Below, one piece after another: positions 1 to 7,900 of a DNA stretch of 64,000 nucleotides (position 1 is its first letter; each line of letters opens with the position of its first letter). Under the pieces are notes generated by a model, which saw only the letters and a list, made by a program, of their open reading frames with translations, ran no database searches and had not been told where the DNA came from. The translations under genes and the position numbers were made by a program. Location: the NCBI RefSeq assembly GCF_019957155.1, contig NZ_JAIPME010000002.1:1736001-1800000 (forward strand), read 5' to 3'. Source of the stretch: Anaerococcus murdochii. GTDB lineage: Bacteria > Bacillota > Clostridia > Tissierellales > Peptoniphilaceae.

Positions 1-623
1 CAATAGAGTCATATATGGAAATTCCAGTATTTGTTGAAAATGATGCTAATATAGCCCTAGTAGCGGAGAAGTGGATCGGAGCTTGCAAGGACTGCGAAAA
101 TGTAGTTATGATTACACTGGGTACAGGACTAGGTGGAGCTATAATAACAAAAGACGGTGGCCTACTTTCAGGAGCACATTTCCAAGGTGCTGAACTTGGC
201 CATATGATGCTTCATCCAGGTGGAAACTATTGTACTTGTGGACAGTATGGATGTGCTGAAGCCTATTGCGCAGGTCCAGCCATAAGTGAAGATTATTTTA
301 GATTAACAGGCAAAAGACTTACTGGAAAGGAAATATTCGGACTCGTTGATGAAGATGAAAAGGCTAAGGAAGTTTTAGAAAATTACCAATCAAACCTTGC
401 ATATTTTTTAACATCTCTTAGAAATATTTTTGACCCTGAAGCAATAGTTATTGGCGGGGGAATTATAAATTCAAAAGATATTTGGTGGGATGGAACTATT
501 GAAAAATTCAAATCTTACTGTAATAAACCATACAATATTGATATTAGACCAGCAGAATTTTTAAATGATGCAGGTGTTATTGGTGCTGCAAAGATTGCCT
601 TTGAGAGGATGGATAATGAATAA
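1..623 (+). CDS. ROK-family sugar kinase (glucokinase type), 5' end outside window
   Basis: ATP-dependent kinase of the ROK family, probably phosphorylating glucose or a related hexose in the cytoplasm. The frame is already open at the left edge, and the codons before the first ATG at 15 (I-E-S-Y) continue the protein, so the true start lies upstream. Visible signatures are the ENDAN motif carrying the catalytic Asp, the LGTGLGG phosphate loop, a zinc-binding HPGG block with C-x-C-x4-C spacing, and a C-terminal VIGGGI nucleotide-binding loop. The stop overlaps the start of the response regulator by 8 nt, so the two are probably co-transcribed. The exact sugar cannot be told from the sequence; N-acetylmannosamine kinase or a ROK repressor are less likely, the latter because nothing of the DNA-binding part is visible in the window. 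Confidence 0.85.
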   Translation, partial: IESYMEIPVFVENDANIALVAEKWIGACKDCENVVMITLGTGLGGAIITKDGGLLSGAHFQGAELGHMMLHPGGNYCTCGQYGCAEAYCAGPAISEDYFRLTGKRLTGKEIFGLVDEDEKAKEVLENYQSNLAYFLTSLRNIFDPEAIVIGGGIINSKDIWWDGTIEKFKSYCNKPYNIDIRPAEFLNDAGVIGAAKIAFERMDNE

Positions 624-1311
624 TAAAATCTTGATTCTAGATGATGAAGATCCAATAAGACAATTTATGAAAATAAACCTTGACTATCAAGGTTATCAAA
701 CCGTTGAAGCATCAAGTGGTGAAGAAGCACTTAGAATTTTTGAAGAAGAAAAACCTGCAGTAGCTATTTTAGATATCATGCTTCCAGGCATAAGCGGTTA
801 TGAAGTTTGTGAGAAAATACGTGATAAATCTCCTATGACAGGAATCATTATGGTTTCAGCTAAAAGTCAGGATATTGATAAGATTTTGGGGCTTGAAAAG
901 GGTGCTGATGATTATATTATAAAGCCTTTTAACCCTCAGGAGTTAATTTTAAGGGTGAAATCTTTGATGAGAAGAGTCAATTTAAATCCTGCTGGAGAAA
1001 GCAGCGATGAAGTAAAAAGTCTTACAGACGGCCCATTTACCTTAGATATTTATTCTAAAACATTTTTCAAAAATGACCAGGAAATAGATGTTACTCCAAC
1101 AGAATTTACAATCCTAGAGTATTTTATAAAAAATAAAGGTAAAGCAATGACTAGGGATGAAATAATGAAAGAGACATGGGGCGATAATTACAGCAATGAT
1201 ACAAAAATTGTCGACGTAAACATAAGAAGGATAAGAGCTAAAATTGAAGAAAATCCTGCAAAACCAGAATATATAGAAACCGTTTGGGGAACCGGATATA
1301 GATGGAAATAG
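616..1311 (+). CDS. OmpR/PhoB-family response regulator
   Basis: Two-component response regulator of about 231 residues. The receiver domain (about 1-120) has the acidic pair in ILDDEDP, phospho-acceptor D53 in the LDIMLPG block, a conserved Ser/Thr region (MVSAKS) and the Lys of the IIKPF loop. The C-terminal half is a winged helix of the Trans_reg_C type, with TPTEFTILEYF and the closing VWGTGYRWK. An earlier in-frame ATG at 565 would add 17 residues that are the ROK gene read in another frame; the ATG at 616 has GAGAGGATGG just upstream and begins the normal N terminus. It overlaps the kinase gene by 10 nt, which makes the kinase its likely partner. The target genes are unknown; the co-transcribed lipoprotein is an obvious candidate for part of the same circuit. 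Confidence 0.93.
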   Translation: MNNKILILDDEDPIRQFMKINLDYQGYQTVEASSGEEALRIFEEEKPAVAILDIMLPGISGYEVCEKIRDKSPMTGIIMVSAKSQDIDKILGLEKGADDYIIKPFNPQELILRVKSLMRRVNLNPAGESSDEVKSLTDGPFTLDIYSKTFFKNDQEIDVTPTEFTILEYFIKNKGKAMTRDEIMKETWGDNYSNDTKIVDVNIRRIRAKIEENPAKPEYIETVWGTGYRWK

Positions 1312-2768
1312 GAAAAAGCTTTAAAAAAACTACAGAAACAACTAAAAATTTAATTGGGTCAAAAAGCATTAAATATACTGTAATAAAGATAATAATGCTT
1401 TTTGTACTCACAATTGTAATTGGCTTTGAGATTTTTGCCTACAATTCAATTAAAAATTATTATGAATCATCCCTAATTTCGTCAATGAAAAACCAAGCGA
1501 GAATTAGTCAGCTTCAGTATTCTTCATATATGTCAAGGTATGATCTTCAGGAAGTAATAATAGGAGATAAAAATCTTTTTTATAGGCAAAACGATAGCCA
1601 AGTTCAAATCCTTGACAACTCAGGTGTTGTTTTGTTTGATTCAATCGCTTCTTCTGAAATTGGTTCTATACTGAATACAAAGGACATAATAGAAGCCAGG
1701 GAAGGTGGAACTGGCATAAATAAAGATACTAATATAGACTCTAAAGAACAGGTTTTATCAATATCCTACCCATTAAAGGCATCTGACCAACAAGTTGGTA
1801 TTCTTAGGTTAACTAGTTCTATGGATAGGGTAAATAAACAAATTAATAAGGATGCATTTATATATCTTTTATTTGGAATTATTATAAGTATATTAGCCCT
1901 GCTAGTTTCATTTATAGCTGCAAAAAGTTTTATACAACCAATTAAAGAATTGATTGGTGTATCAGAAGTACTTGCCCAAGGAGATTATACAATTAAGGCT
2001 GATGACTCAAGGGAAGATGAGATTGCTGAATTAGCTTCAACCATCAACCTATTGAGTGAAAATGTAGTCAAGAGAGAAGATATGAAAAATGAATTTATAT
2101 CTTCTGTTTCTCATGAATTAAGGACACCTTTAACATCAATTAAAGGATGGGCTATAACTCTACAATCAGAAACTATTCAAAAAGATCCAGATATGGTTAG
2201 CCAAGGCCTAAAGATTATAGAATCAGAAGGAGATAGGCTTTCTATGATGGTTGAAGACTTACTAGACTTCTCAAGGATATCTTCAAGTACTTTTAAATAT
2301 GAAAAAGAAAAAATTGATATAGTGGATTTAGTTAAACAAGTGCACACTCAACTTTTACCAAGATGCCAATCAGATGGAATCAAATTTACTTTTACAACTT
2401 ATTATAAATCTTTATTTATAAATGCGGATACAAATAGGATGAAAGAAGTATTTATAAATATTATTGATAATGCTATTAAGTTTACAGATTTAGGCGGAAA
2501 TATAGATATTGTTATAGATTTAAATGATAATGATATCGAAATAAGCATTAAAGATGATGGAGAAGGGATAAAGGAAGATGAAATTGCTTTTGTAGCAAGT
2601 AAGTTTTATAAAGGGTCTTCATCAAAGTCTCAAACAGGTTTGGGGCTTTCTATTTGTGAAGAAATTGTAAAAGCCCATGACGGTAAACTTATCATAAAGT
2701 CCAAGTATGGTATGGGTACTGTCGTAAGCGTAGTATTACCGAGGTTAGAAGATGAAAAGACTATTTAA
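1302..2768 (+). CDS. Membrane sensor histidine kinase
   Basis: Sensor kinase of 488 residues that should phosphorylate the preceding response regulator. Order of parts: a short cytoplasmic N terminus, first membrane helix at about 25-48, an extracytoplasmic sensor domain of roughly 135 residues, second membrane helix at about 185-205, HAMP linker, HisKA domain with phospho-acceptor H271 in the SHELRTPLTSIKGW block, and an ATPase domain with N box (NIIDNAIKFTD), DDGEGI and GLGLSICEEIV. No PAS domain is visible between HAMP and HisKA, which argues against WalK. It overlaps both neighbours (10 nt and 17 nt), so the three genes form one translationally coupled unit. The sensed signal is unknown. 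Confidence 0.92.
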   Translation: MEIGKSFKKTTETTKNLIGSKSIKYTVIKIIMLFVLTIVIGFEIFAYNSIKNYYESSLISSMKNQARISQLQYSSYMSRYDLQEVIIGDKNLFYRQNDSQVQILDNSGVVLFDSIASSEIGSILNTKDIIEAREGGTGINKDTNIDSKEQVLSISYPLKASDQQVGILRLTSSMDRVNKQINKDAFIYLLFGIIISILALLVSFIAAKSFIQPIKELIGVSEVLAQGDYTIKADDSREDEIAELASTINLLSENVVKREDMKNEFISSVSHELRTPLTSIKGWAITLQSETIQKDPDMVSQGLKIIESEGDRLSMMVEDLLDFSRISSSTFKYEKEKIDIVDLVKQVHTQLLPRCQSDGIKFTFTTYYKSLFINADTNRMKEVFINIIDNAIKFTDLGGNIDIVIDLNDNDIEISIKDDGEGIKEDEIAFVASKFYKGSSSKSQTGLGLSICEEIVKAHDGKLIIKSKYGMGTVVSVVLPRLEDEKTI

Positions 2769-4236
2769 ACTATTAATAATATTTACTCTTGCAATAATTT
2801 TTTCATCATGTGTAAATGCTTATAAAGATGATCTTAGTGATTTAATTCAAACGCCTAAGCAAAATAATCCGATAATTGAGGGAACTTGGGAAGTAGTAGA
2901 AGTTAAGGGAAATAACTCAGAGGATAAGTCTAATAATATAAAATTAGGCGATAAATTATATGTAAATAAAAATTTAGTTGCCATAAATGATTCCTATGCT
3001 TTTCCTCCAAGCTTTTCATCTAAGTATGTAAAATTATCAGATTATTTAAAAAATAGGGGAATAGATACCAAGGCTGATTTTAAAGATAGAAATGTCATAG
3101 TTATTAACGCTTCTCAGGGGCAATTATTTTCAAGGGATTTAATAATTACTGGTGATAAGTATTTATTTTTGATTAAAGACGAAAATATTATAAGTCTTAA
3201 AAAAATTTCTGATAAGGTTGACTCTAAAGTCCAAGATACTTACGCTAAACTCGCTTCTAAAGAGAGGATTACTACTGATGATGGGGAAGATATAGCCGAG
3301 GATTTATCTCTTCTCCTAGGCGTAAGAGAAAGGGTAGATCCTGAAAGCGATGATCCTATTTATAAGTATTACACATATTTAATAAGGGTAGAACCAGATG
3401 ATACAATTAAGTATCAAAAAGCGGAGGATATCTTTATTAGAAACCAAGACGAATATTGGAGAGTATCTCTAGATATAAATAATTTTACTGATTTATATGA
3501 TGAAATAAGGGCTTATCCTGTAAAGGTTAAAGAAAAAGAAAATGATGAGCTTCTTTTAAAAAATTACACTTTTAAGGATATAAATCTAAATATGAGACTT
3601 AACTTCATATCAAAGGATTTTATTTCAATAGATTATACCAATAATGATGATTCTAATCCTATTAGAAAATATGCCTTAATGGAAACAAATAATATAGCAG
3701 ATAATAAGTTTATGTCAATTGAAGAATTTACTGGGGAAGACCAAAGTGACTTAATTTTTAAAGAGAAGGTTAAAGATGAAATAAACAAAAACTTCCCAAA
3801 AACCGATGTTAATGATATAAAAGTTGATAATACTAACTTCGGTATCGTAAGAAATCAAGGGATATGGACATTCCAATCTTCAATTTTTAAAGGGAATGGA
3901 GATGAGTTTGTTCAAAATTTCTTTAATGTTGATATAGCGATTGGAGATTCTATTTTAAATCCTGGTAATCAAATTATCAATAGAGATCAGGTCTTTAATA
4001 TCAATACACAATTTAAGGATTATTTGGTTTTAGCCAACCAAAGATATATCCTAATTCAAACACCAGATGAAATATTAATCCATAGGATAAAGGATGGGAT
4101 AATAGAAAAAACACCTGTCTATGCCATTGCAACAAGAGTGCCAGCTACAATTGTTAGTGTTGACCAATATTTAGGTTCTAATGCAACAGATGTAGAAAAG
4201 GCATTTGAAAAGTATAATTATATAATAGGAAAATAA
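2752..4236 (+). CDS. Large lipoprotein encoded with a two-component system
   Basis: I do not recognise the family. The 494-residue product begins with a lipoprotein signal: basic MKRLFK, a hydrophobic stretch, and a lipobox ending FSSC with the lipidated Cys at residue 20. The mature part is hydrophilic, without further membrane helices, and starts with a segment of the form IEGTWEVVEVKG that recalls lipocalin-like lipoprotein domains. It is acidic and rich in Asn, Asp and Lys. The start codon lies inside the kinase gene (17 nt overlap) with a GAGG ribosome site, so it is made together with the kinase. It could be an accessory sensor or inhibitor of the kinase, or an envelope-stress output. 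That role is inference from position only. Confidence 0.8.
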   Translation: MKRLFKLLIIFTLAIIFSSCVNAYKDDLSDLIQTPKQNNPIIEGTWEVVEVKGNNSEDKSNNIKLGDKLYVNKNLVAINDSYAFPPSFSSKYVKLSDYLKNRGIDTKADFKDRNVIVINASQGQLFSRDLIITGDKYLFLIKDENIISLKKISDKVDSKVQDTYAKLASKERITTDDGEDIAEDLSLLLGVRERVDPESDDPIYKYYTYLIRVEPDDTIKYQKAEDIFIRNQDEYWRVSLDINNFTDLYDEIRAYPVKVKEKENDELLLKNYTFKDINLNMRLNFISKDFISIDYTNNDDSNPIRKYALMETNNIADNKFMSIEEFTGEDQSDLIFKEKVKDEINKNFPKTDVNDIKVDNTNFGIVRNQGIWTFQSSIFKGNGDEFVQNFFNVDIAIGDSILNPGNQIINRDQVFNINTQFKDYLVLANQRYILIQTPDEILIHRIKDGIIEKTPVYAIATRVPATIVSVDQYLGSNATDVEKAFEKYNYIIGK

Positions 4237-4283
4237 GATTGACTTACTCATTCATTATTTGATATTATTTAATAGGAGATAGT

Positions 4284-4880
4284 ATGGAACTAGTTTTTGC
4301 AAGTAACAATATAAATAAATTAGAACAAGTAAAATTACTTTTAGATAACGATAAAGTACTTATGCCAAAAGATATTGGTATTGAAGGCTTTGATGTTATT
4401 GAAGATGGACATACTCTTAAAGAAAATGCCTTTAAAAAAGCAAATGAACTATATAAATCATGCAAGAAAAGAGTTTTTTCTGATGATACAGGTCTTTTTG
4501 TAAAGGCGCTTGATAATAGGCCTGGCATATATGCTCATAGGTATGCAGGCGAAGATGCCACAGATAAGGATAATAGGGATAAGCTTTTAGATGAATTATC
4601 AGATAAGGCTAACCGAGATGCCTATTTTTTAACAGTAATTTGTTTTATTGATGAAGATGGCAAAGACTATTATTTCGAGGGAAGACTTGATGGTACAATC
4701 TCTGAGATTGAACTTGGAGATGGCGGATTTGGATATGATAAGATTTTTTATGTCAAAAAATACGAAAAAAGCCTAGGACAAATGGATATAAATTTTAAAA
4801 ACCAAATAAGTCATAGAGGCCTTGCTATGAAGGAATTTAAAAAGTTTCTGGAAGATAAATATGAAAATCTTAATAACTAG
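4284..4880 (+). CDS. rdgB: XTP/dITP pyrophosphatase (RdgB/HAM1 family)
   Basis: House-cleaning nucleotide pyrophosphatase that hydrolyses dITP, XTP and related purine triphosphates to monophosphates and keeps deaminated bases out of DNA. The 198-residue length is normal. Family signatures are the N-terminal FASNNINKLEQ block, the DDTG catalytic motif around residue 68, PGIYAHRYAG, GFGYDKIFY and the C-terminal SHRGLAMKEF. AGGAG precedes the ATG. A TTGACT/TATTAT pair sits just upstream (4239-4268), but its predicted start site falls within the ribosome site, so I do not call it as a promoter. The downstream phosphodiesterase gene overlaps by 20 nt, the usual rdgB-yfcE pairing in Firmicutes. Confidence 0.95.
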   Translation: MELVFASNNINKLEQVKLLLDNDKVLMPKDIGIEGFDVIEDGHTLKENAFKKANELYKSCKKRVFSDDTGLFVKALDNRPGIYAHRYAGEDATDKDNRDKLLDELSDKANRDAYFLTVICFIDEDGKDYYFEGRLDGTISEIELGDGGFGYDKIFYVKKYEKSLGQMDINFKNQISHRGLAMKEFKKFLEDKYENLNN

Positions 4881-5331
4881 TGATACCCATGGTTATTATG
4901 GAAGGATTTCTGATTTAATATTAAACCATGGTGACTTTGATCTTATGATTCATGCTGGTGATGGTGTAGAAGATTGTAAGAATATAAATTACGAAACTGG
5001 TATAGACTATTATGTTGTGAAGGGAAATAATGATTTTTTCTCAAATGAACCCTATAATAAGATTATAGAAATTGCTGGTTATAAAATTTTTTTAACCCAT
5101 GGGCATAAGGAACATGTGGATTTTTCTATGGATGATCTTATTGAAAAATCAAAATCATTTGGGTGTGATATAGCTATATTTGGTCATATCCATAGGTATG
5201 TTAATATAAATAAGTCAGGGATACTGATTTTGAATCCAGGATCACCATTTCTACCAAGAGATGGAGCTCCTTCTGCAATGATTATGACTATAGATGATGA
5301 CCTTAAAATAGATAAAGTCTTATTAGACTAA
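4861..5331 (+). CDS. yfcE: YfcE/MJ0936-type metallophosphodiesterase
   Basis: Calcineurin-like phosphodiesterase of 156 residues with the metal-binding motifs of the family: SDTHG near the N terminus, HAGD, GNND, the histidine of THGHKE, and FGHIHR. Members hydrolyse phosphodiester bonds in a metal-dependent way; the physiological substrate is unsettled. The gene begins inside the end of the pyrophosphatase gene, with GGAAGA upstream of ATG, and ends 9 nt before the next start, so it sits in an operon. Confidence 0.92.
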   Translation: MKILITSDTHGYYGRISDLILNHGDFDLMIHAGDGVEDCKNINYETGIDYYVVKGNNDFFSNEPYNKIIEIAGYKIFLTHGHKEHVDFSMDDLIEKSKSFGCDIAIFGHIHRYVNINKSGILILNPGSPFLPRDGAPSAMIMTIDDDLKIDKVLLD

Positions 5332-5340
5332 GGAGATAAG

Positions 5341-5742
5341 ATGAGTGGATTAATTAATTTAATAAGTGAATATTCTTCAAGACTTGCGATATTACCAATC
5401 CTAGTCCTTATGAATGCGATTATCACAATCATAATTCATTTTATTAATAGAAAAAAGATACTTAAATTTTTGCCATCACTAATAATAGGCATTGCAGCCT
5501 TAGTTGTAGGAATTTATTCTATAACTATTTTTAATACACCGATGGGACTTAATACTGCTTGGATTGCTGTATTTTTAGGTTCTGCAGCCTTAGTTGGTGT
5601 TTGCGTAGGTTTTATTATTGATCTTATCATATCAATAAAGAGAAATATGGGATTTAATGAAGAAAAATCTGCAAATAATCATGTTAAAAAATATTTAAAT
5701 GAAGATAAAGCGTTTAAGGCTAAAAGAAAAAGGAAAAAATGA
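5341..5742 (+). CDS. Small membrane protein with basic tail, unknown function
   Basis: I do not recognise this 133-residue protein. Three hydrophobic segments are visible (about 15-35, 42-63 and 73-97), followed by a charged cytoplasmic tail that ends in a cluster of Lys and Arg (KAKRKRKK). There is no signal peptide cleavage site and no catalytic motif. AAGGAG stands in front of the ATG and the stop overlaps the HAD phosphatase start (ATGA), so it is translated with its neighbours. The basic tail could bind nucleic acid or anionic lipid, which is speculation. Confidence 0.75.
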   Translation: MSGLINLISEYSSRLAILPILVLMNAIITIIIHFINRKKILKFLPSLIIGIAALVVGIYSITIFNTPMGLNTAWIAVFLGSAALVGVCVGFIIDLIISIKRNMGFNEEKSANNHVKKYLNEDKAFKAKRKRKK

Positions 5743-6479
5743 TGACTAAAGCAGCTTTTTTTGATATAGATGGAACACTTTTTAGGAATTCCTTGCTCAT
5801 TGAGCATTTTTTAAAACTAGTAGATGCAGGAATTCTTGATAGAAAAATTTGGACTGATGAGATAGGTCCTCTATATAGTAAGTATGAAAATAGGTTTGGA
5901 GCTTATGAAGATTATTTAAACAAATCTGCTTTGGCCTATCAAAAAGCTATGATTGGTCTCGACAAAGAAATTGTTGATAAGTATGCCCAAATAGTACTTG
6001 CAGAGAATAAGGATAAGGTTTATAACGTAACCAGAAATGCTGTAAAAAAGCATATAGAAGAAGGATGCTTAATCTTTTTTATTTCTGGATCTCCAGACTT
6101 TTTGGTGGATGATTTTTCAAAGCTTTATAAGGCTACAGATTCTATATCAACCACCTATGTTTTTGATGAAAATAATAAATTTACTGGTAAAGTAATACCT
6201 ATGTGGGATGGGGAAAGTAAATTAGGGGCTGTTGGTAAGCTTAAGGAAAAATATGATATTGACCTAAATAAATCCTATGCTTATGGGGATACAAATGGTG
6301 ACATCACAATGTTTGACCTTGTTGGTAATCCTCATGCTATAAACCCATCTTTTGAATTAATCGAGAATTTATACAAGAATGAAGATTTAAGAAAAAAAGC
6401 CATTATAAATATAGAAAGAAAAGATGTTAATTATAATTTTGCTCTAAAAGATTTATCTGTAGAATTTTTCAAATTCTAA
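5739..6479 (+). CDS. HAD-IB family phosphatase (SerB-like)
   Basis: Haloacid-dehalogenase phosphatase of about 246 residues. Motif I is FFDIDGT with nucleophile and acid Asp at the N terminus, motif II is the SGSP segment around residue 115, and motif III/IV is the late Lys plus YGDTNGDITMF. The all-helical cap after motif I fits subclass IB, which contains phosphoserine phosphatase and lipid-phosphate relatives. The substrate cannot be read from the sequence. Two ATGs are available (5739 and 5742). The gene closes the operon and is followed by the nested hairpin at 6520-6594. Confidence 0.85.
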   Translation: MMTKAAFFDIDGTLFRNSLLIEHFLKLVDAGILDRKIWTDEIGPLYSKYENRFGAYEDYLNKSALAYQKAMIGLDKEIVDKYAQIVLAENKDKVYNVTRNAVKKHIEEGCLIFFISGSPDFLVDDFSKLYKATDSISTTYVFDENNKFTGKVIPMWDGESKLGAVGKLKEKYDIDLNKSYAYGDTNGDITMFDLVGNPHAINPSFELIENLYKNEDLRKKAIINIERKDVNYNFALKDLSVEFFKF

Positions 6480-6519
6480 AAATATTTTTAATGAATTTTT
6501 TTAAAAAATAATCATTCTC

Positions 6520-6594
6520 AAAAGCTAAAACATCTAGGAGATATTCATTAATTAATTATTAATGAATATTTTTACCGCTAATTTAGCTTTTTTT
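6520..6594 (+). terminator. Nested-hairpin terminator
   Basis: A 10-bp outer stem (AAAAGCTAAA at 6520-6529 with TTTAGCTTTT at 6582-6591) encloses a perfect 12-bp AT-only stem (ATATTCATTAAT at 6541-6552 with its complement at 6558-6569, loop TAATT). A run of T follows. It lies 40 bp after the HAD phosphatase stop and before a new promoter, as a terminator should. The double structure is larger than a standard Rho-independent terminator. Confidence 0.7.
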
Positions 6595-6637
6595 ATTTCT
6601 TATGGCAAATAAATCTAAATAAAAGACTTCGTTTTTA

Positions 6638-6646
6638 TGTTAAAAT
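6638..6646 (+). promoter_or_regulatory. Extended -10 promoter for the orphan gene / ruv operon
   Basis: TGTTAAAAT matches TGnTAtAAT of an extended -10 element. No good -35 is seen 17 bp upstream. The start site would fall near 6653, just before the GAGGTAG ribosome site of the gene at 6665. It follows the nested terminator, so it probably drives the whole orphan-ruvCAB-queA-tgt-yajC run. Confidence 0.5.
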
Positions 6647-6664
6647 AGTAGTCGAGGTAGAATA

Positions 6665-7378
6665 ATGAAGGCAGAATTAAGGAATCCTATTCCAGTAATT
6701 GAAAAACTTGAATATAATTATTTAGTAGATGAAGATATATACTCATTAAATACCCTTATGTCTTTGTTATACGACAGAAATTTTATGAATTTCTCTAAGC
6801 ACTCCTATTATGTTAAGGATTATTGCTTCAGGAATCTAAAAAAATATTTCTGGAACCTAGTAGATATTGACGAAATAATCAATAGTCTTAGTAGAAATAT
6901 AGGTGGAGATATAGATAGGTATGAATATTTAATATCTATTAAGGCTCAATACAGAGCTTTTAGGTCGAAAAAAGCAGTTGATAAATTAGAATTTTTGTTA
7001 ATTGAAGCTTTTGGGGTAGACTTTCTTCTTGATGGATCAAATATTTATTATAATAGGGAAGATAGGGATATTGTAAAAATAGGGAAAGCCATGAAAGATG
7101 TAATTTTCTCCAATAGAGAATTGGTTGCTTCTTTGAGACGTGACTTATATAATTTTGCTGATCTCTGCCTAAAGAAAAAGATCTATGCTATAGATATGTT
7201 GACACATAAACAGTTAACTTTTAACAAAGAAAGTATTTTTACAGAAGATATTACTACAAAACAAACTCAAAAAATATATGAAAAGACAATCAACTACCTT
7301 TATAGGTCCATAGTTGATACATATGCTGAGTATTATTATAGGGGTTTGATAAAAGAAGTATTTGAAAGGTATCAATAG
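6665..7378 (+). CDS. Conserved-looking orphan protein upstream of ruvC, unknown function
   Basis: I do not recognise this 237-residue protein. It has no signal peptide, membrane helix or familiar nucleotide-binding motif. It is rich in Tyr, Phe, Leu and charged residues and looks mostly alpha-helical; the last 40 residues are especially Tyr-rich (YLYRS, AEYYYRG). GAGGTAG precedes the ATG. It is the first gene of the ruv operon, a place often held by yebC in Clostridia, but it has none of YebC's features. A role linked to recombination or RNA modification is only guilt by association. Confidence 0.75.
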   Translation: MKAELRNPIPVIEKLEYNYLVDEDIYSLNTLMSLLYDRNFMNFSKHSYYVKDYCFRNLKKYFWNLVDIDEIINSLSRNIGGDIDRYEYLISIKAQYRAFRSKKAVDKLEFLLIEAFGVDFLLDGSNIYYNREDRDIVKIGKAMKDVIFSNRELVASLRRDLYNFADLCLKKKIYAIDMLTHKQLTFNKESIFTEDITTKQTQKIYEKTINYLYRSIVDTYAEYYYRGLIKEVFERYQ

Positions 7379-7398
7379 GGCTAAATAAGCCCTTTTTT
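7378..7398 (+). terminator. Terminator-like hairpin just before ruvC
   Basis: GGGCT (7378-7382), a five-base loop and AGCCC (7388-7392) form a short stem followed by six T. The stem begins on the last base of the upstream stop codon, and the U-run ends 7 nt before the ruvC ATG. It looks like a weak intrinsic terminator or attenuator inside the operon. No promoter that would serve ruvC alone is evident after it, so it is probably leaky. Confidence 0.55.
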
Positions 7399-7405
7399 AT
7401 TGGTT

Positions 7406-7900
7406 ATGATAATTTTAGGAATAGATCCAGGTATAGCCATTATGGGCTATGGCGTGGTTGAATTTAAATCAAATAAGGTTAAAGTATTAGAAAATGGTGT
7501 GGTTACAACATCATCTAAGACCAGGACCCCTGAAAGACTTAAGATTTTATATGATCATTTGGATAAGATTATTAAGGAATACAAACCAGATGAATTTGCT
7601 ATTGAGGAGTTGTTTTTCAATCAAAATGTTAAAACAGCTATTACAGTAGGTCATGCTAGGGGTGTTCAAGTTTTGTGCGCCCAAGATAACGGCTTAGATA
7701 TATTCGAATACACACCTCTACAAATTAAGCAAGCTATAACTGGTTATGGGAGGGCGAGTAAACAGCAAATGCAATTAACAATTACTACTCTTCTTAACCT
7801 AAAGAAAATACCTAAGCCTGATGATGCTGCAGACGCCTTATCGGTTGCCCTTTGTCATGTGCTTAGCCAAAGATTTAAAGAACAGTATAGGATGAATTAA
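7406..7900 (+). CDS. ruvC: Holliday junction resolvase RuvC
   Basis: Endonuclease that cuts Holliday junctions symmetrically, acting with the RuvAB branch-migration motor. The acidic catalytic residues are in place: Asp in LGIDPG near the N terminus, Glu in IEELFFNQN, and two Asp in DDAADALSVALCH near residue 140. Length is normal at 164 residues. The start is taken as ATG 7406 (M-I-I-L-G-I-D-P-G); ATG 7400 is two codons earlier. Neither has a Shine-Dalgarno: the upstream bases are a hairpin, a T-run and TTGGTT. The stop overlaps the ruvA start by one base. Confidence 0.95.
   Translation: MIILGIDPGIAIMGYGVVEFKSNKVKVLENGVVTTSSKTRTPERLKILYDHLDKIIKEYKPDEFAIEELFFNQNVKTAITVGHARGVQVLCAQDNGLDIFEYTPLQIKQAITGYGRASKQQMQLTITTLLNLKKIPKPDDAADALSVALCHVLSQRFKEQYRMN

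Noticed and set aside
2752..4236. Interpretation of the lipoprotein as YycH/YycI of a WalRK system
   Set aside because: The kinase has no PAS domain, only one accessory gene is present, and no YycJ-like metallo-hydrolase follows; YycH/I are not lipoproteins.
4239..4268. TTGACT-18-TATTAT promoter in front of rdgB
   Set aside because: The predicted start site near 4275 would cut into the AGGAG ribosome site at 4274-4278, so it is an unlikely functional promoter.
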